Shown: piece after piece, positions 36,229-48,400 of the stretch
How positions within the stretch are numbered: position 1 is the stretch's first letter
How the letters are laid out: every line of letters begins with the position of its first letter
From: Schistosoma haematobium
Taxonomy: Eukaryota > Platyhelminthes > Trematoda > Strigeidida > Schistosomatidae
Length of the DNA: 64,000 bases
Direction: 5' to 3'
NCBI RefSeq assembly: GCF_000699445.3
Contig: NC_067195.1
Span: forward strand, 85,136,569 to 85,200,568
Translations under genes and position numbers: made by a program
Notes under the pieces: model-generated
Databases searched by the model: none
Seen by the model: the letters and a program-made list of their open reading frames with translations, nothing else
Told to the model about the DNA's origin: nothing

Positions 36229-37271
36229 ACCATTTGAATCTTTAAACTTTGAGGATTGAAGTTTACACTCGAAGGTCTGCGCTGCGCGCTGTGTTTGCAT
36301 TGGTTTTCGATTGACTTCGTATTTTCGTTATATGTTAGTGACGGTAGATCCCCCTTCTGTCCGGAATAGAAACGTCAAGGTAAAACAGAACATAATTTTT
36401 GTCGCATCCATGTATAGTTGAAGGAGTTTTTGATTGATTTGATTGACTTTGATTATTTATTACCAACTGTATTCAGGATTTTGTTTAATTTGTAATTCAA
36501 ATAAGAACTATAGGTCCGTCGCTCCATTGATCCTTGTTGTGGGTACCTCTAACTTTGGAAGTTTCACTTTCTTAGTTTGCTTTATTTATTCTGGTTTGAC
36601 ATATCAATCGTTGACCATTCTGTGAGATCCGGGAAAGAGTGGTCTCAACTTGTGCTCACTCAATCATGGATTTTGAACGTTTTCTGATTTTTATTGAGAC
36701 GATCGGTTTTAAGCGGGTCAAAATTTAGAGGCGTGATAGCACACACGTTGCCATATAAGATGATGAGTGGTGGAAATATCGCTTTGCGTTCTACAACAAG
36801 GAAAACGTATTTAGACGTTCTGATTAGTAAAAACAAAAAACCCTGTTATCACATTGTTGCCCACTTTTGACACGTGTTAGCAGAATAATTGTTAGTAAAT
36901 CAAGACAGAGTACTCGGTAATATTGGTAAGTGTTATCTAGACTTTATACCTTTATCAATTGAGGTAGTTCAGAAGTCCGTTACTCATATTGAATCACAAT
37001 CTATTAGAGTACACTATGTTACCTATCATTGGTTTGGTGACACTGTTATAAATCGGTTGCAGTGGATTTATTTCCCTCTACGTTTACAAGATATCTTAGA
37101 AACTATATAGTATCATATCATTATCTTCGCTTCTCATTTTTATTTGATTTTTATGTCTGGTTTACCCATTCTTTCCGTTTCATTGGTTTTGTTCTTGGTA
37201 ATCGTCTTTATGCATGTTTGGAGAATAGAAAGTCGTACAAATGTTTTTTTGCTGATCACTACATTCTGTTG
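36229..37271. other. Spacer, nothing recognised
   Basis: Lies between the candidate gene and a family A repeat. No exon, RNA gene or repeat family seen. Confidence 0.45.
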
Positions 37272-37797
37272 GTATTTATTTATTTAAATTTATTTAAACG
37301 CATAAGCATTGGTACAATGAGGTACCAAATAGATGTACCACATAAATCACTAGATTGGTGTGTGGGCTGGGATACTACCCGTGCGCCCAAAATAAAGCAG
37401 GTGGTTTTAGGAGGCCACACCCAGAGCCTTTAATCTAAAGGTATTATCCACAAGGTAATGGAGCAACGTCAGGAGATGCAGTCCGATGGTAGCCAGTAAC
37501 CAATAATTGTCCCATACGTCATTTGTTCGCTCAGGATCCTGGAGCTCATGTGCACCATTGGTTTTAAATCAGGGTTTTCCAACTCTTGAAGGTGGATCCT
37601 CCATATGCACGAACTCAATTAAAGCACCGGATATTCGCTTTTTGTCCTCTGAATTTCGTAAACAACAGTAATGCCGCGAGAGGGTAGTGAGTAGGATTTC
37701 CCTGACAGTGTTATGCACGTGGCCATGTGAGAGCATTTGGAGATGGAGATCTGACTCTTCCCACTATCTGCCTTAGCAGGAAATTTGGGAGCAATTG
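37272..37797 (-). repeat. Family A element, copy 2
   Basis: Full-length minus-strand copy. The TTTATTTA-rich tail is at 37272-37299. It is followed by the RTE-like terminal block (ttggtacaatgaggtaccaa) and the body (gcaggtggttttaggaggcc, cgtaaacaacagtaatgccg), ending in atttgggagcaattgg. It lies about 150 bp upstream of the 5' exon of the kinase gene. Confidence 0.75.
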
Positions 37798-37952
37798 GTA
37801 AACACAATGGACAATGTAAACATAGTCATGAGGTGTTGAAGTCCAAGTTAGATTTTCTTTTAAATTATTTCACTTTTCTGTTTTTATAATTCCGGGTTTT
37901 CGTAGTTCTGTGAAAGCACTTTGATTGTCCCCTTTCTCCTTTTTTGAATTAG

Positions 37953-37994
37953 GTGTCGGTAGTGTAATAAATTTATCATTCAACTTCTTTGGGC
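37953..37994 (+). promoter_or_regulatory. Splice acceptor and short 5' UTR of the kinase gene
   Basis: A strong pyrimidine tract and AG (37929-37952) precede 42 bp ending at the ATG. The frame upstream is closed by TAA at 37968-37970, so translation starts at 37995. The acceptor could serve a cis intron or spliced-leader trans-splicing, which schistosomes use. The sequence alone does not decide. Confidence 0.45.
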
Positions 37995-40900
37995 ATGCTG
38001 ACTGCCTCTTTGGCACCGACTGCTAACATCCCTATAGTCAGTGAAAACGGAAATCTACGTTCACGATCAACATCTCAACACCTTCGAGGTGATCGTTCTA
38101 GAATTGGTTGTAGTCATTTAAAACTGTCAGCTCCAAGTGCAGATACATTGTCTGATTCACTAAGTTTAGCAACAACTGCGACAGAAGGTACAATAGGAGA
38201 GGTGTGGGAACAAAGACAGTATCCGGTCATGCCTTTAGGATGTACTGTGCTAAAAAGCCCGCCTCCATCATTCTTAAATCTTTCTAATCAAGATAAGCAA
38301 CAGCCTTCAGAAAAGGATCTTTATGAGTTCTTAAAGGATGCAGAACTAGACCACTATTACTCCGTACTTACTCGTCATTTGAAAGTTAGTCAATTTTTCT
38401 AAAAACTGTAAAAGTAGCATTTTAAAATATGTACCACTTTGACCCTGCATACTCGATCATATCCAAGTTCGTCGATACCCATATAAAAAATAATCAAATT
38501 CTCTTTTATATTTAAAGTTATAATTTCTATTAAACTTTGATTCAACACAAACTAGGTGTTCAAAAATTTACAGTAGTCTCCATCGTTCTGCTCTTCTTTA
38601 CTGTTTTACTACTATTCTAACCTATTGACCAGAAAGGCTAAAAGAAAAAACTTACAACTATTAAGGTAGTTATTAACTTGTTCAAAACAAACTTAGTGTC
38701 GGGTGAATTATAGAGGGAGTTAAGAAAGATGCTTTATATTGAGAAAAATAGCCTTACAATGATCGAAGCAATTTGATTTCTGGTGAATATTTATGACCTT
38801 TTAATGATTTTTAACTTGAAATGTTTTTGTGATAATTAGAAGTATTTGAATTATTGTACGAATTAGGAATCCTAGAAGTAACACAATTTAACAAAGGAGA
38901 ACTAGAAGAGCACGAATAAACGTATTGTATTTAGAATTCGAAATTAGGCAGTCATCAAGTACAAAAGAATCATTAGTTCATACAAACACTACAGTTTTTC
39001 AGCTAGAATTCTAGCTTAAAACAACTTACTAAATTTATGGACTAGGGGATAGATTATGTCCGACCAGAAATTCTGTCACCCAGCTGAAAGGACATTCGTT
39101 CAAAATATTCTATTGATCACTTTTTTAAAACACTAAGATTAATGAACTAAATGCAGTCTGCAATGTATCCCATAATTAAATCAATGAATGGATAGTGAAG
39201 CTGTGACTCAGTAGTTTAATCAGCCAGTTTTCAGTTACTACGACACAAATTCCGACTTCATTTCATATGCTTTTGAGCAGTATTTCTAGTCTTCATCAAA
39301 TAGGTTTAACTTAGACTAGTACAAGGATGTTAACATAGTCATTGATTCGGGTGAAAAAATTCACCTCAATTAACAAACCTAATTTTATATTTGCAAGCGG
39401 GAAATCAACTCTCCTACAGGCTGAAAACGCCACCTCACTACCTATACAGAAGTAAAACAAATGTTTTTATATCCTTAGTTTATTATTTAAATCAAATCCA
39501 TAGTGTCATTTTTATCGATATCCTATTTATCAAAATGATATTCCTCATAGTTCACTATTTTTGCTATTTTTACAGATACGTTCAGTTCAACAAATCAAAT
39601 ATGTTGAAGATTCTGATCTTGCAGAACTAGGTTTCAGTCGACCAGAACAACGACGTTTACGGAAACATTTCAAACGAGAATGCCCGCAAACTGCTATGGG
39701 AAAGCTAAGAAAGGTTAGTTTAACTCAAGGGATTATAGTTAGAAATAAATGAACATCAACACATAATTTTCTGTATTGTATTTTCTTTTTCAGTATTTCT
39801 TAGTAAACGGTACTTTGCTGATAGTCACACATATATCCCTACCCTTATTTGCTGTATGATTATCCCTTCCGAAATGTTTTATTGTATCTAATCTTATAAA
39901 TGAATATTAACTGAAATGTTTAATCCTTTAAACTTAAATGAAGAACTTTCTACCAATTATCTCTAGTTATTTAAAGCCTGGTGGATAGTATCATAATGTC
40001 AACGAAACAAAATTCGTAGTGATCACCATATCTTTAGACCTCATAAAGTACTTTAAACTACAGCTGAATAAAGCAATAAAATCCAATAATTCCTAATTGC
40101 TATCAAAGTTTAATTATTACTTCTCTTCCAGAAAAATAACTTTTTCATTCTCTTTTTTTCTCTCGTTTAGCGCTTAGCTCGATCTACCAGTGGTCGATGT
40201 TTATCACCACGACTCAAAGATACATTAGATGGATTATCATCTCGTAATCTCAACGTATTATCCATTTCATTAGATAGTACACCAACATCTGAAGATGGTG
40301 ATTCAAAACGACGTACACTATTACTTACACAAGATTCTAAAGGTCATGATGGTAGTAATAAGTGTTTGACAGACAATTTGAATAATTTAACCATTAATGG
40401 AAATACAAATTATCGGGTTATTCAATCGAATGAACTTGAAATTGGAAGTAGTCTTGGTGAAGGAGAATTTGGAAAAGTTTTTCAGGTAATATAAACATTG
40501 CAAAAAAGATTTAATTATCTACTTCATTCTAATACAAAAAATTTTTTTTTGTGTTTTAGTTAGTTTTTGTCCCATCAAGTGAAGCATCAATAATTATTTT
40601 TGTTGTTATTTGATGGAATTTTTTTGCTTAGATTAATTTTCCAAATACATGTCCTTGATGTAAATTAGGAATAAAAGTATTGAGGGAAATTCTTAAGCTG
40701 GGTATCTTATTTCGATTGGTATTCATTACAAATGATTATCCACATCTCTGTACAATTTAACTTTCTCTTAGAGATGTTCATTCGCATTGAAAGGTGATTA
40801 TCAATGCATAAACAGCTTACTAACGGGAAGATTGTAGTTACTTAACAGAGAGAATATGTATCTTTATCCAATCCAGAATGTTGTTCAATCGATGAGATTA

Positions 40901-42417
40901 TTTCATCGCGTTTATATTTGATAAACGAATATTGTATTATGCTACACTAAACTAGTTAGGGTCTAATTCTTGTATTCGTAAGTTCATTTTCACAGGTTAA
41001 CTGTCAAATGATTATTAACATGAGTACAAAGTTCCATATTCATTTTTTTAATGAAAACGTAATGTTGATACAATGTCTGTTTGAATTGTTTCTTATTTAC
41101 TTGTTTTTGATATTTATGTATAAAACTTTTATCCAATAAATGAGACATATATAAACGTGCTTGATTTAAGTGACAATGACAGAGAGTTTGGTTTGCATTT
41201 TCCTAACATTAAATGTAATATGTTTCTTGAGGACTGATCTACGTCAGTGCCTGATCTAACTATTGATAATGAAGTAGTTAAGTGCGTTAACAAATTCACT
41301 TGGAAATCTCATAAGTTCTGGTGGATTGGTGCCTGAGAAAAAATCAGCCCATTCAGGAAACTTAGCTGACTTTTGCCACTTTGCATCACCTAAGGCCCAT
41401 GGGAGGTGTCCGTCTCTTGATTAAACAGTATGCATACTACTCAACTGGCTTCTGTGTGTTACTTTGTGACTGTAAAGAATAGCTTTTAAAATTTAGGGCT
41501 GTGTATGTTCCACGTAACGTCATAGGTGTTTTAGGAACACTATCATAGTGAAACAAATATATGTTAATAAATACTTATGAATCCAAATAAAAATAATAAT
41601 TTAATTGATTAGGCTGTAGATCTCAAGTAGCTAAGGTCGTCGCGAGGTGCTACATGCGGGTGTGCAGTTCTAGCTAGAGTAGGTAATAGATTCAAAGAAA
41701 CCTTATGGGTAAACAAACGAAGGTACAGTATAAGTTCATAAATCTATTGACTGTTGGTGTGAAGCCTGACAAATAATGCAAATTTTCTGGTTTGGATCCA
41801 CAAAATAGTCGTAATCTATAGTTTGAAATGCTAAGTAACTTGGCTCTCAGAAAACATCACAATCGCATACATACTTTAACTTCCTCTGTGTTTTAAATTG
41901 AGCGTAATCCCAGAATTTCCGTCTCTTTATTTTAGTCATTTTTTAAAATTTCATTCATTTCACGCTTATCTAGATTCATTATTTGCCTTTACTTCCTATC
42001 TAATAATAGATATACCAAGATGTTAATTTCTTACAATTAACCGATATTTCAAGCATTCAGCCTTATCAGTTACTTACCACTCTGATAGCATCATTATGTT
42101 GATAAAATACACTAAAAAGTTCATATGATAAACCTATTTTTTTTTCCTAACGAAACCAATTCTCAAATTCTAGGACGATAAGCTTCACAAAAGGGAACCA
42201 CTAGCCAACTAACTAACTGAATACATTTGGGGATTAAATTTTGTCATAGTAATATAATACTCACTTATTATTTATTTATTTGGACACATAAATATTGGTA
42301 CAAGGGGGCACCAGATATATATGCGCCACATAAAACAATGCGAATGGGAAGAGAAAAAGAATGTAAGGTGCGTATAAGAAAAAAAGAACAATAACGACCA
42401 CATTAGTGTAAGGTAGT

Positions 42418-42456
<39 letters not shown>

Positions 42457-45400
42457 GGGGAAACAGAAGGGTACAGCCAAAAGAAATCTTTCAGTTAAGG
42501 AAGATACAACCATTTTTTTATGGAGAAAGTAAAAGAAGGTTACAGCAGGATCGCCACTGGCTTCTATTCTGAGCCATATCTGATAACGTCTCTAGCCACT
42601 GTGTAGCACCATCTCTCGGACCCCAACCAGGGAGTCGTGGAGGACCAACAGAAGCCAGCCCTTTGCAGCTTTCTTTCATACCACGACACCATGTCATACA
42701 CTGACCACCTCTCCGCTTTTTCCAATCAGTCCCAGGGTCGGCAAATAATGCACGACGTGGAATTCTCTGGGACGACATTCGTAGAACACGTCCAAGCCAC
42801 CGAAGTCGGTGTTTCAAGATGGTGACACCAATTGCATTATCGTCTGTGCTCCCGAACGCACGATGCCGAACTTCTGCATTACTGACATGGTGTTGCCACT
42901 GAATGTCAGCAATCCTTCGGAGACAGCGATGATCGAACACAGAGAGTCGTCTAACGTCCTCAACTCGAAGAGGCCAGGTTTCACAAGCATAGAGCAGAAC
43001 TGCTCTCGCCGACGCGTAGTAGATCCGACCTTTTACAGCCAGACTAACATCACGAAGGCGCCAAAGATGGCACAGATTGGCATAAGCCACTCTGGCTTTC
43101 ACTATACGTGCATTGATCTCATCACTCACACCCCCACCAGCACTTATGCAGCTACCCAGATACACGAACTTCTCAACTACGTCTATCTGCTCACCATCCA
43201 GAGTGAGTACAGGATTAGAATCCTGCCAGTCTTGTAGAAGTACTTTGCATTTCGAAGGTGCAAAGCACATACCATACCTACGGACACTGATTGCCAACTG
43301 ATTAAGTGCGGATTGCATGCCTTGGGCATTATCGCACAGTAAGACAATATCATCATCCGTATACTCAAGGTCGAGAAGTCCTTCTTCAGGCAACGGATTC
43401 ACACCGCCATTACTTACATCCATCAGAGCTGTTTCCAGAATGTCATCGATGGCAAAGTTGAAGAGGAATGGTGAGATTGGGCAACCCTGTCTAACCTCAC
43501 TGCTTGAATGGAACAATGAAGAAAGGTGGTTGTATGCCCTCACTCTGCATGAGGTGTTTGTATATAGGGCTTTTAGGATGTTAATAAACTTCTCAGACAC
43601 ACCCTTCTTCAATAGACAATCCCAGAAAACAGTCCTATCCAACGAATCGAAGGCAGCCCTGATGTCAAGAAACACTACGATTGTTGGCCTTTGATAAGTA
43701 TGACGGTGTTCTAACATTTGGCGGAGGGTGAGGATATGATCAATACATCCTCGACTAGAACGAAACCCAGCCTGCTCCTCGCGAGTCAATCTTTCTCGGG
43801 TTTTGAACAACCTACGAAGAATGACGGAAGCCAATAGCTTGGACGCAATCGGAAGTAGACTTATCCCCGATAGTTGTTGCAGGAACGGCTTGAACCCTTT
43901 TTAAAGATAGGGACAACTACTGACTCATTCCACGACGTTGGTACACTCTCTAGTTCCCAAACCTTTGTAAACAACGTCGTCAATTCCTTAGTCAGAAAGT
44001 CACCACCATCTTTAAAAAAGCCGGATATAAGTCATCTGGGCCAGGTTATTTGTAACGCTTCAAGAGTTAGAGTTCTTTGCGGACTTCGACCTCATTTGGT
44101 GATCAGTCGTCACCGGCCATGAAGGGCAGGACAGTGTGATCGATGTTGCCGGAGCAGCAGGCCAGTTGAACTGCCCTTCGAAAAATTCTGCCCATCGTCC
44201 AAGACGTCGACGAATGTTAGTGATTGGCATCCCATCATCCTCGCAGATTGTTTCACTCACACCAGACTTCTTGCTGCCAGCGGCTCGGATGAGCTGGAAG
44301 AGCTTCCGGTAATTACCAGATGCAGCTGCTGCTTCCAACTCATTAACACGCTCCGACCACCAGGCTTCTCGGTCCTTACGCAAGCTTTGCCCAATTTCCT
44401 TACTTAACATCCTTCGTTTGTGGTCAAACTCACGGTCACCCAGAGTAGACTGACGGGCTTCGAGGAGTTGTAAGGAGCCTGAAGAAACCCAGTGTTTATA
44501 AACGGGACGTTTCGCGAAGCCGCAAGCGGCTTTACTCGCCATTTTCATGGCGTCATGAAGTTGCAAGCAATGCTCATCTATGCTTTTCGGTGGTGGTAGC
44601 TAGCCTAGAAACTAGCTCGATTCGATACTTACTTGCAACATAAGTTGCAACCAATTTGGTGACATCAAGGCAGTGAAGCATCGTGAGGAGATGCAGTTTC
44701 ATAGTATCCGGTGACCAACGATTGGTTCATACGCCATTTGTTCCTGCAGGATACTGAAGCCCATGTGCACCATTGGTTAGGCATCCGCTTAAATCGCCGG
44801 ACAATCGCTTTTCGTCCTCTCAATTTCGTAAACAACAGTAATGCCACGAGAAGGCAGTGAGTAGGACTTTCCTGACAGAGGCTGTATACGCGTGGCCGTG
44901 TGAGAGCGTTTCAAGAGGGAGGGAGGGCCCTCCTCACCATCGGCCATACCAGGGCATTTGGGGGCAATATAGTATTCAACCAAGGGAATATTAGTTACTT
45001 TTTGGATATTAAATTTTTCATAAAACATAAAGATAAAAGTCGCTAATCAATCAATAATCTCTCAATCCTACCCAATATCAATTATAAATTCAAATCATAT
45101 TCACAGTTTTAGAAACCAATCATATTCATTTAACTGTCTATCAAATAATTTAGTATAATACACATTGTAGTATGTACATCATTAAGTACAAAGTTCAGAA
45201 ACTGTAAAGAAAAAACTTCCAACTTTTCTAACTAATAAAATATCTATTTCAGACTTACTTGTCTAAACTTACTTACTTACTTTTCTCTGCCTTTTCAAAG
45301 CCATTAATATAGCATTAAGCTACAATCTTATACGCCTATATGTCTGTACATGTATACAGGATACACATATGCCAACAAGAGACTGATCAATTCTAGTCCT

Positions 45401-48400
45401 AAATAACAATGTCAAGATACAATTAAAACAACACCAATTGAATTTAAACTTCACCCCATTGCAGAAGCAATTGGCTATCAAGACTCAGTAGCTGAGTAAA
45501 TAACGTGATGGCGTTTGAAGTGAACGTTACTGGATTCCAGTCACAAAGTGAACATCAACTCTGCGATTCAGGTACATCCATCTGACGAGTCCGAAATAAG
45601 ACGAAACACTCGTCCTGGATTCCACTGCTAGACACTATCCATCTTTGTCTAAAAAGTTTGTGACTTAAGGCTATATCGAAGCAATAAGAGACTGATCAAT
45701 TGCAGTCCTAAATAACAATAGGAAGATACAATCAAAACAACACCAGCTGAATGTATATAATTTATTTTGTGATTGAGATCATGAACGAAGTTGCGAGACC
45801 ATCTTCCATTGTACTGAGGTAGATACCTGTTTCTACCTGACACGGATTAGCTTCACTGGTCACGGCTTCTCACTAGAACTCTGAGAATTTTCTCACGAAG
45901 CTAGTCACTAGTGAGCACATGATAACTATCAGTTTAGGGGTTGTGGAGACTGTTAAGTTTTTGATTGAGATCATGAACCGATTGGTGTTAGGTTAAGCGT
46001 TCGCGCGCGAGACTGAAGGTCCTGGGTTCGAATCCCGCGAGCGAGATCGTGGATGCGCACTGCTGAGGGGATTCACAATAGGACGAAGTGGCCGTCCAGT
46101 ACTTCCAGGTTTTCAATGGTGGTCTAACATCAATCGGTTCGTGACCTCATTCAAAAACTTAACAATCTCCACAACCCCTAAATTGTGTATAATTTATTTT
46201 TTCTACATTTGTTTTTGGGGTATAAATCTATTATGTTTTAGTATTCCAATGTTTGTTTTTTTGGATAAGAAATAATAATAATAGTCATAAATGTTTATAT
46301 TTTTTTTATTGATTACGAAAATTGGGAAATGTTTCACTCTCTTCCATATCGACATTTTCCTTTTTTTTTGTTTTTGTTTTGAAAATGTCTCTTCGCAACT
46401 AACATTTTATATTATTTTTGCGATTATTTATTTATTGATTTATGGGTTAATTAATTCAATGAATATGTAATTATTATTATTATTATTATTATTAATGTTC
46501 ATAAATAATAATTAAATTAATTATTGATTCATTAGATAGACCAATAAATTACATTGTTTTGTTTTATTATTCTCATTTTATTTGAGGAACAGAGAAGTTT
46601 TCACTATAAAGTAACATTCAGTTAAATATAAATTTATCAGTATAGGGTTGTGGAGATTATTAAGTTTTTGATTAAGATCATGAACTGACTGGTGTTAGAC
46701 AATCATTGAAAACCTGGAAGCATTGGACGACCACTTCGTCCTATTGTGGGACTCCTCACCAGTGTACATTCACGATCCCGCCTCGCGAGATTCGCACTCA
46801 GGATTTATCAATCTCACGTGCGAACGCTGAATCTCTAGACCAATAAGCTGGACGGCATCCAACGGTGTCAGTGTCTAACTTCAACCAATCCATGAAATTG
46901 ATTCATGATCTCAACTATTAAATTACTATAATATCCATAAAACCCCTCTTTGATTATTATTGTTTAGCTGATATTTATTTATGATGAAAATAATGTACAG
47001 GGTTTCATCATAAAGTAGCGTTCAATTAAATACCAATTTAATCATTCTTGTAACAAAACTTAAAGTTCTAAAACTATAACTAATTGTTATATTATCAGTC
47101 GTGAATACTGTGTTGAGAAGTAGGGTACAACAACAACTACCTAGTGTCGATTAATTTCTAACTGGTTTTCTAATTGATATAAACTTTTGAATAAAAAAGA
47201 AAGACTTTGGTTTTTGGTCTCAGGGTTTTTGTTCTCATATTTGCTATTTAAACTCAATAGCTCAGTAGATAACTGTTTGGTGTTTGAGGCGAATAATATT
47301 AGGCTTTTGTCTTAGTATGAGTAACAATACTGAAACTAAAGTAAATCCAGGCGACGAGTACTTGATACGATGAACTATGCGTCTTGAATGCCACTGCTAG
47401 TCATATAAAAACACTATGATTCAATTTTGTTTATCTAAACGTCATTGGGCTTAGATTATAATAAGTTTGTCAAATAGTGAATAATAAAGTTCAATATAAG
47501 GTACTAGATAAACTTCGTACCATCTCATCGATTGAGTTGGTTGATGCATATTTTTGTTCCTGTCTTGGATATCTATCTTTCTTTGCTGTGTTATGTTGAT
47601 ATAAGTGTACCTTAAATTTGATCTGCATTGGCACGTACACGTAATCATAATCAATTGTTAATGTTTTTAAAGAAGAATAGCTCAAAAATCGGTCACAATA
47701 ACACATAGTTTCTTCCCTTTCAATTTCTTTCAATTTTAATCATCGTATCATTTTATCCGTCCTCCTTTTCTATCTTTATGTGTCCTATCTATTTCGGTTT
47801 TCGTTTTTTGTTGTTAATATCATCATGATGGTGACGGTATGATAACTTAGACTGGGATCTATTAGTTTCGGTACTCAAGTTGTTTTAATTTATTTCTCTG
47901 TTTATTACATTAATCTGTTTTGTTCAACGTATATATGGATTGTTAGAGAGTTGGATGTAATCGTTAGGAAATTTTGCTCAACCCAAGTGTCACACAACTT
48001 AGCACTTGTTTGCCGGGGGTAGTTGCTGTCTTGAGGGAATTGACTTTTCCTGAAGGATTCAAACCTTTGTTACTGGTGAGCGATTCGGATCTCGACTGAT
48101 AAATATCCATCGATTAACCTAATTATAAACACGATAACACTAGTAGGCTATACTTGATAACTGATCACAATATTCCCTTTTAAAGCATATCTTTTTTATT
48201 GTATTATATTTTATAATATCTTTTTTATATTATAATGGATCTATCCATAGGGTGTTTGGCATACAGATACAAGACGTGGTTTACAAGTTGCTATCAAAAT
48301 TATGGATATTAAACAAATGAATGAAGAGGGAACATGTGATTTTTTGAATGAAATATCAATTATGCATAGACTAAATCATCCAGATATTGTTCAGCTTCTT

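Larger units (their letters stand above)
42256..44620 (-). mobile_element. RTE-like LINE, 5'-truncated
   Basis: The 3' end (low coordinates) carries an AAATAAATAAAT-type tail near 42263-42285, then the terminal block gtgtccaaataaataa / tgtggcgcatatatatctgg shared with family A. An (AAT)n run (42419-42456) lies in the 3' UTR. Coding runs from about 42518 to 44566. The endonuclease is missing. The element ends near 44620, and a family A head segment follows at 44668. Confidence 0.75.

Noticed and set aside
42637..43694. Several plus-strand open frames of 60-140 codons
   Set aside because: They lie opposite a convincing RTE reverse transcriptase with all its motifs in order.
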